Assembly: GCA_021827405.1 (NCBI GenBank)
Contig: JAKAVY010000006.1
Location: forward strand, 1-60,165
DNA: 60,165 bases
Direction: 5' to 3'
Origin: Thermoplasmata archaeon
Lineage (GTDB): Archaea; Thermoplasmatota; Thermoplasmata; Lutacidiplasmatales; UBA184
Shown here: one piece after another, positions 17,132-23,840 of the stretch
How positions within the stretch are numbered: position 1 is the first letter of the stretch
Layout: each line of letters starts with the position of its first letter
Notes under the pieces: model-generated
The model's database searches: none
What the model was told of the DNA's origin: nothing
Seen by the model: the letters and a program-made list of their open reading frames with translations, nothing else
Program-made: the position numbers and the translations under genes

Positions 17132-17556
17132 GGTTGCCTTCCCTCCGCTTCCCGCTCTCGCTCCTTTCTGAGCCGGAACTGAAGCTCCTCCTCCCCCGTG
17201 ACCGGGACCTCCTCGGCGTCCCCGGGAAGCTCCGCCTGGTCCGCGTCCTTGTAGACGTAGAGGATCACCATGATCCCGAAGAGGACGAGCACGAGGGTGG
17301 TCAGGTTCAGCACGAAGAGGCAGTTGAAGCTCATCCCCCCCACGCTGACCGGGGGGAGCGGGCAGGAGATGGTGGTGGGGAACCCCGGGGTGGACGGGGG
17401 GGACGAGCTCCCGTTGAGGGGGCTGGCCGCGGCCGTCGGGGCCACGGACGCGATGCCCGTCCCGCCGAGGCTCCCGCCCGGGAAGGAGAGCGCGGCCACC
17501 AACCCTACGAGGAGAACGAGGACCAACGAGACGCGGAAAGCCGTGCTGCCCCTCAA
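17128..17556 (-). CDS. Secreted/membrane protein of the Rieske operon, unknown
   Basis: A 142-aa protein with an N-terminal signal segment (SLVLVLLVGLVAALSF), a Ser/Pro/Gly-rich outside region containing two Cys (TISCPLPP, SFNCLF), a second TM (LTTLVLVLFGIMVILYVYKDAD) and a charged cytoplasmic tail (RLRKEREREAEGRQ). It overlaps both neighbours by 4 nt, so tight coupling with Rieske and the tatB-like gene is clear. It could be an accessory subunit of the Rieske/cytochrome b complex. No family was recognised. Confidence 0.75.
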   Translation of the reverse strand: MRGSTAFRVSLVLVLLVGLVAALSFPGGSLGGTGIASVAPTAAASPLNGSSSPPSTPGFPTTISCPLPPVSVGGMSFNCLFVLNLTTLVLVLFGIMVILYVYKDADQAELPGDAEEVPVTGEEELQFRLRKEREREAEGRQP

Positions 17557-17921
17557 GGTGCGTCCTCCAACGGGTCGTCGGGGGGGAGAGGCTCGACCCT
17601 ATGAACCTCACCCACCGACCAGACCCCGGGAGAGGAGATCGCGACGGCCGACGGGGGCGGGGGGGCCACGGGGAGCCCGGGGGAGGACCAGGCCGGGGGA
17701 GCGGGGGGGCTTCCCATGGGGGCAGAGGGGGCCCGGGTCGGGCTGCCCGGGCCGAGCTCGGTGGCGTCCCGGAGCTCCCGGAGGAACTCGTCCCGCATGC
17801 GGAGGACCTTGGCGTAGAGCCGTCCGGCGGTGCGGAAGAGCTCCCGGTTGTCCCCGCCGAGCAGCAGCAGGCCGCCGACCAGGAGAAGGATGGTCCAATC
17901 CACGTCCGAAAAGAGGCTCAT
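17553..17921 (-). CDS. TatA/TatB-like protein
   Basis: A 122-aa protein whose first ~55 residues follow the TatA/B plan: a short hydrophobic helix (VDWTILLLVGGLLLLGG), a hinge with N-R-E-L in place of the usual K-x-P-E-L, and an amphipathic basic helix (LFRTAGRLYAKVLRMRDEFLREL). The rest is Pro/Ser-rich and probably disordered. It overlaps tatC by 4 nt, which strongly supports a Tat role. The FGP hinge motif is missing, so it may be a divergent TatB-like adaptor; assignment is inferential. Confidence 0.6.
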   Translation of the reverse strand: MSLFSDVDWTILLLVGGLLLLGGDNRELFRTAGRLYAKVLRMRDEFLRELRDATELGPGSPTRAPSAPMGSPPAPPAWSSPGLPVAPPPPSAVAISSPGVWSVGEVHRVEPLPPDDPLEDAP

Positions 17922-18745
17922 GCGGTCCCTCCCAGGGGGCCGCCGCGGTAGGGGGCGCTCTCCCGGCGCTCGTGCCGCTCGGCCGCCACCATGCCCCCCA
18001 CGTAGAGGCCCATCATGGGGATCGCGATGAGCAGCATGGTGATGCCCGAGTTGTCCGGGGTGATGAGCATCCCGAAGATCAGGCAGCCGAGGACCGCGCC
18101 CCGCCAGTGCTTCCGCCAGAAGTTCGCCGGCACCAAGCGCAGCCGGCTCAAGGTGTAGATGAAGACCGGGAGCTCGAAGACCACCCCGAAGGCCACGGTG
18201 TAGAGGAGGGCGAAGGCGAGGAAGCTCCCGACGCTCAGGACCGGGGCCAGGTTCAGGGCCCCTACGTAGCGGAAGAGGAGCAGGAAGGTGAACGGGGTGA
18301 GCCAGAAGAGGGCCAGCAGGAAGCCCACGGCGAAGAGGAGCGTGGCGGGGGCGGCCACGCTTCGGATCAGGGCCCGCTCGTTGGTCCTGAGCGCGGGGAC
18401 GAGGAAGGCCCCCACCTCATGGGCGATCCAGGGGGTGGAGAGGACCAGGGAGAGGAGAAGCCCGATCTCCATCTGGGCGACCACGGAGTCCCCGACCCCG
18501 ATGTTGAGCAGGGTGACGCCCGGCGGGAGCATGTCGTGGACGAACCAGAGGAAGACCTGGGCCGTGATGTTGTAGAAGGGGCTCGGGATGGGGAGCACCA
18601 GGGGGAAGGGGAGCCCGGCCACCGGGAAGGTCTGAAGCTTGAAGAAGAGCACGAAGCCGAAGATCGGGACCACCACCCAGAGGATGCGGACGACCCGGCG
18701 TCGGAGCTCGTCCAGCACGCTGAAGAACTGGTGGAGCTCGCTCAT
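17918..18745 (-). CDS. tatC: Twin-arginine translocase subunit TatC
   Basis: A 275-aa, six-TM protein. It opens with LDELRRRVVRILWV (TatC N-terminal signal-peptide binding region), has WLTPFTFLLLFRYVGALNLAP, the conserved Glu in VVFELPVFIYTLSRL and the C-terminal ITPDNSGITMLLIAIPM. TatC receives folded Tat substrates at the cytoplasmic membrane. Its placement inside the Rieske/cytochrome b/oxidase block, with tatA at the top, suggests that the main client is the Rieske protein in the same transcript. Confidence 0.93.
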   Translation of the reverse strand: MSELHQFFSVLDELRRRVVRILWVVVPIFGFVLFFKLQTFPVAGLPFPLVLPIPSPFYNITAQVFLWFVHDMLPPGVTLLNIGVGDSVVAQMEIGLLLSLVLSTPWIAHEVGAFLVPALRTNERALIRSVAAPATLLFAVGFLLALFWLTPFTFLLLFRYVGALNLAPVLSVGSFLAFALLYTVAFGVVFELPVFIYTLSRLRLVPANFWRKHWRGAVLGCLIFGMLITPDNSGITMLLIAIPMMGLYVGGMVAAERHERRESAPYRGGPLGGTA

Positions 18746-18750
18746 GCCCT

Positions 18751-19359
18751 CTATCGGGACCCGGGCGGCTGGAGGACGACGCGTTGCGGGTCCTCGTGCC
18801 GGTTAAGGAAGAAGGTGACCAGGGGCTTCTCCGCGGGTCCCTCGAGCACCCGCCCGTCCCGTCCCGCGAACCGGCTGCCGCAGCGGGGGCAGGACCAGCG
18901 GTCCTCCCGGGGCTCGTAGAGCAGCGGCCCGGCGTCCCGGGGGCACAGGGTGCTGGCGCAACGGAGCCGGTCGGTGGCGGTGAGGATCGCCTCCCCCGGG
19001 GAGAGCCCGGGGCCCCGGGAGAAGAGCCCAGGCCCTCGTTGGTCCCCGAGCCAGTGGAAGGGCAGCGGGCCCTCCCTGAGCTGGCGGCGGAACTCGAAGA
19101 GGCTCAGGTAGCGCCCTCCCTGGACCAAGCGCCACTCGGCGTCCAGGAGGGGGCGGGCATCGACACCGGCGGAAGGGGGAACGAAACCGGGGGCCGGGTC
19201 GGGGGACGGGGAGGGAGGGGGTTCCAAGAACTGTCGGACGGGCCGGGGGAGCCCGAGGGCCCCGGCGGCGAGGGCCGCCCCCGCCAGGAGACCGAGGTCC
19301 GGGCGGGTCAGGGGGGCCGGCGCGTCCGTCGGGGCCTTCCGGTCAGGGCGTCCGCTCAT
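18751..19359 (-). CDS. Rieske-like domain protein lacking the histidine ligands
   Basis: A 202-aa protein with a possible N-terminal anchor (LGLLAGAALAAGALGL) and a Pro-rich linker. The C-terminal ~60 residues align by eye with a Rieske ferredoxin: RCASTLCPRDAGPL in place of CTHxGxxL, then SCPRCGSRFAGRDGRVLEGPA in place of CPCHGSxFdxxdGxvxxGPA. Both Rieske His positions are replaced (His to Arg, His to Cys), leaving Cys residues as CxxxxC...CxxC. That could bind zinc or a rubredoxin-like iron instead of [2Fe-2S]. It sits 5 nt before tatC and 26 nt after tatA, clearly in the operon. Function unknown. Confidence 0.75.
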   Translation of the reverse strand: MSGRPDRKAPTDAPAPLTRPDLGLLAGAALAAGALGLPRPVRQFLEPPPSPSPDPAPGFVPPSAGVDARPLLDAEWRLVQGGRYLSLFEFRRQLREGPLPFHWLGDQRGPGLFSRGPGLSPGEAILTATDRLRCASTLCPRDAGPLLYEPREDRWSCPRCGSRFAGRDGRVLEGPAEKPLVTFFLNRHEDPQRVVLQPPGSR

Positions 19360-19385
19360 CGGTCCGTCCGTTACGGTCCCGGGTT

Positions 19386-19589
19386 TCAGCGAAGTTGGGC
19401 CTGGTCCCGGGCCACGCGGGCGTTGTTCTGGGACTGGGCGAGCTCGAGCTCGGACTCAGCCTTCCCCTTCTTGAACTCCCCCACGGCCCGGCCCAGGCTG
19501 TGGGCGAGCTGGGGGATCTTGGCCGAGCCCCAGAACAGAATGGCGAAGACCACGGCAATGATGATCCAGTCGTCGATGCTGTCGAACAT
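19386..19589 (-). CDS. tatA: Twin-arginine translocase subunit TatA
   Basis: A 67-aa protein with the full TatA layout: DDWIIIAVVFAILFWG as the TM helix, the hinge/amphipathic motif SAKIPQLAHSLGRAVGEFKKG, and a charged tail. TatA oligomers form the translocation element with TatC. It is the first gene of the 8.7-kb minus-strand respiratory block. Its promoter region contains a TATA-like box and a cluster of GTTCGTAC repeats. Confidence 0.92.
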   Translation of the reverse strand: MFDSIDDWIIIAVVFAILFWGSAKIPQLAHSLGRAVGEFKKGKAESELELAQSQNNARVARDQAQLR

Positions 19590-19623
19590 GGGAGGGGACC
19601 TGCAGGGCCACGGTGACCACGCG

Positions 19624-19631
19624 CCTTATGG
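19624..19631 (-). promoter_or_regulatory. TATA-like box of the tat/respiratory operon
   Basis: CCATAAGG on the minus strand, about 35 nt before the tatA ATG. It is the only AT-rich element in the 100-nt gap and is directly preceded by the GTTCGTAC repeat cluster. Confidence 0.5.
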
Positions 19632-19632
19632 C

Positions 19633-19673
19633 GTTCGTACCGGAGGTACGAGTCAGTACGGACTGTTCGTACT
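19633..19673. promoter_or_regulatory. Inverted-repeat cluster (GTTCGTAC / GTACGA) upstream of tatA
   Basis: Within 41 nt there are GTTCGTAC at 19633-19640, GGTACGAG at 19645-19652, and GTTCGTAC at 19665-19672. The segment GTACGA...TCGTAC forms an inverted repeat around CAGTACGGACTG. It sits immediately upstream of the tatA TATA-like box, where an activator or repressor would bind. The same half-site recurs at 20889-20906 and 21772-21779. Confidence 0.5.
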
Positions 19674-19692
19674 CGCCGAGGGCAAGTCCGGC

Positions 19693-20733
19693 TCAGGGAC
19701 CCGGGGGTGTGCGGGACTCCCGGGGGTCTCCCGTGACCGCACGGTCCATGGCCACCTCCACCAACCCCTCGAGGTTCTTGGCCCCTTGGCGGAGGGCCGT
19801 GTTGAAGGAGAGCGGGGTACGCCCCGAGACCCTCCGGGACCGCTCGGGACGGGCGGACTCGAGCTTCCGCTGCAGGGTATGGACCTGGTCCCGGGCCGCA
19901 CAAGCGCGGGTGAGGGACGGGTGGACCAGGGCGTCCACCACCGTCTCCAACCCGGCCTGGTAGGCCTGGAGGATCTCCGCCCGGGCCGGGTTGGGGGTCC
20001 CCCGCCCCCGGGAGAGCGTGGGGAGGAGGTCCACCAGGATCCGTCCGCTCTCCCCCAGGGACTGGACCACCACGCGCCAGGAGAGGAGGTGACGGGGATC
20101 GGGGCTCCCGATCTCCCGGGCCAGGGACCAGTCCCGGCTCGCCAGCTGGAGCTGCCGGACGAGGAGGGCGTGGACCTTCCCGAGCTCCTCGGAGAGCGCC
20201 GGGGCGCGCTTGGAGCGAGAGGGGCCCTCCCGTCGGACCAGCCCCTCGGCCTCCTCCACCAGCGCGCTCAGGATCATCCGCATCCGCTGGATCATCTGGG
20301 GGAGGGAGTACTTCGACGGGTCGAGGAAGCTCTGGACCACCAGGCGGTTCGGTTCGTGGGCCACCACGCTGACGCCGAGGAGGCGGCGGGCCGCGGCCTG
20401 TACCTCCTCCACCGCCTCCAGGGTCAGGGGGACATCGGAGAGGATCTCGATGGAGTCATGGCCGGCCCGGTAGGCGCCGGCCACCAGGAACTCCAGCTCC
20501 CCGGGAGAGGCGAAGAGGGTGGCCTCCACCTGGAAGGGCGCGAGCGACCTTCCCCCGGACTTTCCCTGGGCCGGCCGGAGGTAGAGCGTACCGTCATCGT
20601 TCTGGTCGAAGACCACCATGTCCCCCGGGCGAAGGTGGAGGGCCTGGGCCCAAGGTTTCGGGAGGGTCACCGCGATGGAGGAATGCCCGGCCTTGAGGAC
20701 CCGGCGTTCCCTCGACGGTCCCCCCCACGGCAT
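19693..20733 (-). CDS. AbrB-PhoU-type archaeal regulator
   Basis: The 346-aa protein starts with a SpoVT/AbrB swapped-hairpin domain (RRVLKAGHSSIAVTLPKPWAQALHLRPGDMVVF, residues ~10-42) and continues with long helices of the PhoU type (LTLEAVEEVQAAARRLLG, PQMIQRMRMILSALVEEAE, and a second PhoU-like half with ELGKVHALLVRQLQL). This fusion is common in archaea and annotated as phosphate uptake regulator PhoU, though no pst genes are here. It lies between the Tat operon and a cupredoxin gene, whose control regions share a palindromic motif, so it is a candidate local regulator. That link is inference. Confidence 0.85.
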   Translation of the reverse strand: MPWGGPSRERRVLKAGHSSIAVTLPKPWAQALHLRPGDMVVFDQNDDGTLYLRPAQGKSGGRSLAPFQVEATLFASPGELEFLVAGAYRAGHDSIEILSDVPLTLEAVEEVQAAARRLLGVSVVAHEPNRLVVQSFLDPSKYSLPQMIQRMRMILSALVEEAEGLVRREGPSRSKRAPALSEELGKVHALLVRQLQLASRDWSLAREIGSPDPRHLLSWRVVVQSLGESGRILVDLLPTLSRGRGTPNPARAEILQAYQAGLETVVDALVHPSLTRACAARDQVHTLQRKLESARPERSRRVSGRTPLSFNTALRQGAKNLEGLVEVAMDRAVTGDPRESRTPPGP

Positions 20734-20784
20734 GGTCTCCCCCGCGGAAGATGTCTCCCGCGCTGGGCGCTGACCCGGGCGGGG

Positions 20785-20793
20785 TATTAAAGG
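20785..20793 (-). promoter_or_regulatory. TATA-like box for the AbrB-PhoU gene
   Basis: CCTTTAATA on the minus strand, about 52 nt before the ATG at 20733, implying a short leader of about 25 nt. Confidence 0.45.
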
Positions 20794-20888
20794 CCCTTGC
20801 GTGACGGGACCCGGGGGTCTTTCCCGGATCTACTGACGGTGCGGGGTCATCTGCGGGCGCGGGCAGAGCCGGGGTCCTTCCGAAACGA

Positions 20889-20906
20889 GTTCGTATACGT
20901 ACGAAC
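20889..20906. promoter_or_regulatory. Perfect 7-bp inverted repeat, operator candidate
   Basis: GTTCGTATACGTACGAAC: arms GTTCGTA and TACGAAC with a 4-nt spacer. It lies between the cupredoxin stop and the AbrB-PhoU promoter, about 95 nt upstream of the TATA-like box. The half-site matches those upstream of tatA and of the coxII-N gene. Confidence 0.55.
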
Positions 20907-20930
20907 CGTTCGCATGAGCGCCCGGGAGGG

Positions 20931-21668
20931 TCACGGGCTCCCCGGCTTCGCCGGGGGCTCCTCCTCGTCGTCCGGCGGCTCCTCCCGGGCCTCGGCGAGG
21001 TCCAGGGGATACGGGCGGGAGTCGTTGTAGTACTCCACCCGGCTCGTCAGGGGGGTGCCCTCCCGGGGGACCACCCCCTCCTCGGGGCTCCCTCGCTTCC
21101 CGTAGACCACGCCTAAGACGAGCGCCAGGAAGGCCAGGACGACCACGGCGATCACCACGTACCAGAACGCGGCGAAGGACGGGGCCGCTGCCGGGGCGAT
21201 GCTCTCGTCCACGTAGACCAAGCCCTGCATCCCGAGGGGATAATGGGGCCGGCAGATGAACTGGTAGGCGCCCGGCGCTCCGAACGTGACGTTCACGTAG
21301 ACCACCTGGGAGGCGTTCACCGTCCGGTCCGCGTACACGTCCCCGGGGACAAAGAAGCTCGGCCAGTTCGAATCGGTCGCCGGAGGGGCGGTCTTGTTCA
21401 CCTGGTTGGACAGGGTGAACGTGTGGGCCAGGTCGCCTCCCACATTCGAGATGATGAACTCCACCGCCTTCGTCGTCACCTGGACGTCGTCCGGGACGAA
21501 GGTGAAGGAGTTCGTCGTGGTGATGTTCACCACCGTCACCCCGTTGTGGGCGGCCGGGTGCACCAAGGTCCCGTTGGGACCCGTGGGGCCCGTCTGCGCC
21601 GCCCAGCCCAGCGCCGAGAGGGCCACCGCCACCGCGAAGAGCACTGCTGCCCAGCGTAATGCACCCAT
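20931..21668 (-). CDS. Membrane-anchored cupredoxin (type 1 copper)
   Basis: A 245-aa protein with an N-terminal signal segment (ALRWAAVLFAVAVALSALGW), a cupredoxin domain and a C-terminal anchor (FWYVVIAVVVLAFLALVLGVVYG) with an acidic cytoplasmic tail. Type 1 copper ligands are visible: His in LAHTFTL and the C-terminal loop FICRPHYPLGMQG, giving CxxHxxxxM as in plastocyanin. It faces outward and is a good candidate to carry electrons between the Rieske/cytochrome b complex and the CuA site of the oxidase, whose subunit II starts on the other strand 163 nt away. Confidence 0.88.
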   Translation of the reverse strand: MGALRWAAVLFAVAVALSALGWAAQTGPTGPNGTLVHPAAHNGVTVVNITTTNSFTFVPDDVQVTTKAVEFIISNVGGDLAHTFTLSNQVNKTAPPATDSNWPSFFVPGDVYADRTVNASQVVYVNVTFGAPGAYQFICRPHYPLGMQGLVYVDESIAPAAAPSFAAFWYVVIAVVVLAFLALVLGVVYGKRGSPEEGVVPREGTPLTSRVEYYNDSRPYPLDLAEAREEPPDDEEEPPAKPGSP

Positions 21669-21712
21669 CGATTCCGCGCTCCCGGGGACTTCGGACCGGC
21701 TATCGCGCCTTG

Positions 21713-21718
21713 CTTAAG
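21713..21718 (-). promoter_or_regulatory. TATA-like box for the cupredoxin gene
   Basis: CTTAAG, 45 nt before the ATG at 21668. The divergent coxII gene has its own box at 21786. Confidence 0.45.
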
Positions 21719-21771
21719 GCCGTTGCGTATGAACCGGCCGAAGGGAGGACCGCCCCGCTCCCCCGGTCGCA

Positions 21772-21779
21772 GTTCGTAC
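21772..21779. promoter_or_regulatory. GTTCGTAC half-site before coxII-N
   Basis: One GTTCGTAC copy 6 nt upstream of the ATTAAGA box, the same placement as at tatA. A looser relative, GTTGCGTATGAAC, lies at 21722-21734 in the same divergent region. Confidence 0.45.
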
Positions 21780-21785
21780 GCCGGG

Positions 21786-21792
21786 ATTAAGA
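21786..21792 (+). promoter_or_regulatory. TATA-like box for the split subunit II genes
   Basis: ATTAAGA, about 40 nt before the TTG at 21832. Confidence 0.45.
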
Positions 21793-21831
21793 ACCTCCGC
21801 CGGGTTCCCACCGGCCGATGGAGGTCATCGC

Positions 21832-22059
21832 TTGCCTCTGACCGGGGAAGGCGTAGCGGCCTGGCTCCTCCCGGCCCTCCAGACCCCGTTCCAACTGACC
21901 TACTGGCTCCTCCTCACCATCTTCTTCATGGCGCTCGCCGTGGGTCTGGTCTTCGTGGGGCTCCTGGTCTACGGGCTCATCCACTTCCATGGTCGGGAGG
22001 TCCCCGCCCACCTGAAGAACGTCGCCCGGCCCCCTCGGTCCCCCCCTTCGCACCCATGA
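21832..22059 (+). CDS. Oxidase subunit II, N-terminal TM segment encoded separately
   Basis: A 75-aa protein with one long TM helix (YWLLLTIFFMALAVGLVFVGLLVYGLIHF) and a basic Pro-rich tail. It corresponds to TM1 of cytochrome oxidase subunit II; the next gene supplies TM2 and the CuA domain. The two overlap as ATGA, so they are translationally coupled. The TTG start is preceded by GGAGG at a suitable distance; an ATG 14 nt upstream is out of frame and opens only a 7-codon ORF. A natural split is more likely than a frameshift because each part has its own start and stop. Confidence 0.75.
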   Translation: MPLTGEGVAAWLLPALQTPFQLTYWLLLTIFFMALAVGLVFVGLLVYGLIHFHGREVPAHLKNVARPPRSPPSHP

Positions 22060-22613
22060 CCGCTCCCGCTCCCTCCCGGCCCCCGCTCACCCCCCGCGAA
22101 CGGGCCCGCCGGAACAAGCGGATCGAGTGGATCTGGACCCTCATCCCGATCGTCCTGGTCATGATCGTGGCGGGGATCTCCACCCCGCTGTTGTTCAACC
22201 TCGATACCGGTCCCGCCGGGTTCGGCTCCAACCCGAACATGAACGTCGACGTGACGGGCTACCAGTGGTTCTGGGAGTTCCACTACACCGACCCCTTCGG
22301 CAAGGAACTGACCAACGGGACCGGGCAGGTCTTCTCCAACGGCACCCTCTGGGTCCCCCAGAACGCCATCGTCTGGATCAACGTCACCTCCGGCGATGTG
22401 GTCCACTCCTTCAACATCCCCCAGCTCGGGGTGCGCATCGACGCGATCCCCGGGCGGATCAACCATTACTGGTTCTCGATCCCCGCCGGTACCGCCGTGG
22501 GCACGCAGTTCCTCGCCCAATGCACGGAATTCTGTGGGGCCGGCCATTACGACATGCGGGCGGAGATCGTGGTCACCCCGGCCTCTCCCCTCCTGCATCC
22601 GATGTCGATCTGA
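22056..22613 (+). CDS. coxB: Cytochrome oxidase subunit II, TM2 and CuA domain
   Basis: A 185-aa protein. IEWIWTLIPIVLVMIVAGIS is the typical TM2 of subunit II, followed by VTGYQWFWEFHY (aromatic electron-entry patch), the first CuA ligand in DVVHSFNIPQLG and the complete CuA motif CTEFCGAGHYDM (CxxxCxxxHxxM). CuA accepts electrons from an external carrier and passes them to heme a of subunit I. TM1 is missing here and lies in the preceding overlapping gene. It ends 90 nt before the convergent acetate kinase gene. Confidence 0.92.
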   Translation: MTAPAPSRPPLTPRERARRNKRIEWIWTLIPIVLVMIVAGISTPLLFNLDTGPAGFGSNPNMNVDVTGYQWFWEFHYTDPFGKELTNGTGQVFSNGTLWVPQNAIVWINVTSGDVVHSFNIPQLGVRIDAIPGRINHYWFSIPAGTAVGTQFLAQCTEFCGAGHYDMRAEIVVTPASPLLHPMSI

Positions 22614-22703
22614 CCCGTAGCGGGGGCTCCCGGGGAAGGACCAGAAGCCGCCCTCCGGCCCCTGTCTTTGGCGTTCCCCGTGCCCTAACGCTCGCGATCC
22701 CGA

Positions 22704-23828
22704 TCAGGGGGAGGCGGGGGCCGCTACCGGATCCGCCCCGGGCGAGAGCACCTGGGCGGTCGCCCGGGCGATCTCCAGGTCCTCCCGGGCCCGAAGGACG
22801 AAGGCCCGGACCGGGGCGGACGCCGACCCGACCTCCCGGTCCGGCTCCCCGGAACGGTTCTTCGCCGGGTCGAGCGCGAGGCCCAGGAAACCCAGCCCCT
22901 CCAGCGCCCGGGACCGGATGACCTCCGAGTTCTCCCCCACCCCTCCCGTGAAGGCGATCGCGTCCAGGCCCCCGAGCGCCGCGGCCATGCTGGCGATGCC
23001 GGCGCGCAGCCGGTGGAGGTAGACCCCCACCGCGAGCCCGGCGTCCGCGTCGCCCCGCGCCTCGGCCTCCAGCACCTCCCTGAGGTCGGCGGAGCCGGCC
23101 AGGCCCGCGAGCCCCGAGCGATGCTCGAGGGTCGCCGCCAGTTCGGAGGGGGGCATCCCGGTGTGCTCCTCGAGCCAGAGCACCAGACCGGGGTCGACGC
23201 TCCCGGATCGGGTGCCCATCACCAGCCCCTCCAGGGGGGTGAAGCCCATGGTGGTGTCCACCGAGGTCCCCCGGTCCACCGCGGCGAGGGAGGCCCCGGA
23301 GCCCAGGTGGCAGGTCACGAGACGGAGCGTGGCGAGGTCCCTCCCGAGGAGCTCTCCGACCCGCCGGGAGGCGTAGGCATGGGAGAGGCCGTGGAAGCCG
23401 AAGCGCCGGAGCCCCCAGCGTTGCCGCCACTCCCGGGGGAGGGCGTAGGTGGAGGCGGCCGGCGGCAGATGGGCGTGGAAGGAGGTGTCGAATACCGCCA
23501 CCGCGGGGACCCCCGGGAGGAGGCGTGTGACCAGGTCCAGGGCGTTCAGGGACTTGGGCTGGTGCAACGGGGCGAGATCGGTGAGGGCCCCCAGGCGCTG
23601 CCGGACGGCCTCGTTCAGGCGGACCGGTCCCAGGAACTCCGTCCCCCCGTGGACGATCCGGTGGCCCACGGCGTCCACGGGCCCGTGGTCCGAGAGGAAC
23701 TGCCGGACGGCCCCCTCCTCGGTCCGCCCCCCGGGGGTAGGGAGGGTCTGGTCGGCCCCTAGTTGCCCGTCCTTTAGGACGGAGAGCTTGAGGCTGCTGG
23801 AACCAGCGTTGACCGTGAGGATCCGCAT
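22704..23828 (-). CDS. ackA: Acetate kinase
   Basis: A 374-aa ASKHA-fold kinase. VNAGSSSLKLSVL (phosphate 1), the substrate-loop Arg/His in GHRIVHGG, the catalytic Asp in FDTSFHAHLPP, FGFHGLSHAYAS, CHLGSGASLAAV, TPLEGLVMGTRSG and FTGGVGENS are all present. It makes ATP and acetate from acetyl phosphate and ADP. It begins 12 nt after phosphoketolase, so acetyl phosphate from that enzyme is the obvious substrate. Acetate kinase is rare in archaea outside Methanosarcina, so horizontal acquisition of the pair is likely. Confidence 0.95.
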   Translation of the reverse strand: MRILTVNAGSSSLKLSVLKDGQLGADQTLPTPGGRTEEGAVRQFLSDHGPVDAVGHRIVHGGTEFLGPVRLNEAVRQRLGALTDLAPLHQPKSLNALDLVTRLLPGVPAVAVFDTSFHAHLPPAASTYALPREWRQRWGLRRFGFHGLSHAYASRRVGELLGRDLATLRLVTCHLGSGASLAAVDRGTSVDTTMGFTPLEGLVMGTRSGSVDPGLVLWLEEHTGMPPSELAATLEHRSGLAGLAGSADLREVLEAEARGDADAGLAVGVYLHRLRAGIASMAAALGGLDAIAFTGGVGENSEVIRSRALEGLGFLGLALDPAKNRSGEPDREVGSASAPVRAFVLRAREDLEIARATAQVLSPGADPVAAPASP

Positions 23829-23840
23829 GGGTCCGACCGC

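Noticed and set aside
21818-21841. 7-codon ATG ORF overlapping the start of coxII-N
   Set aside because: Probably chance; the GGAGG within it serves the TTG at 21832. A leader-peptide role has no other support.
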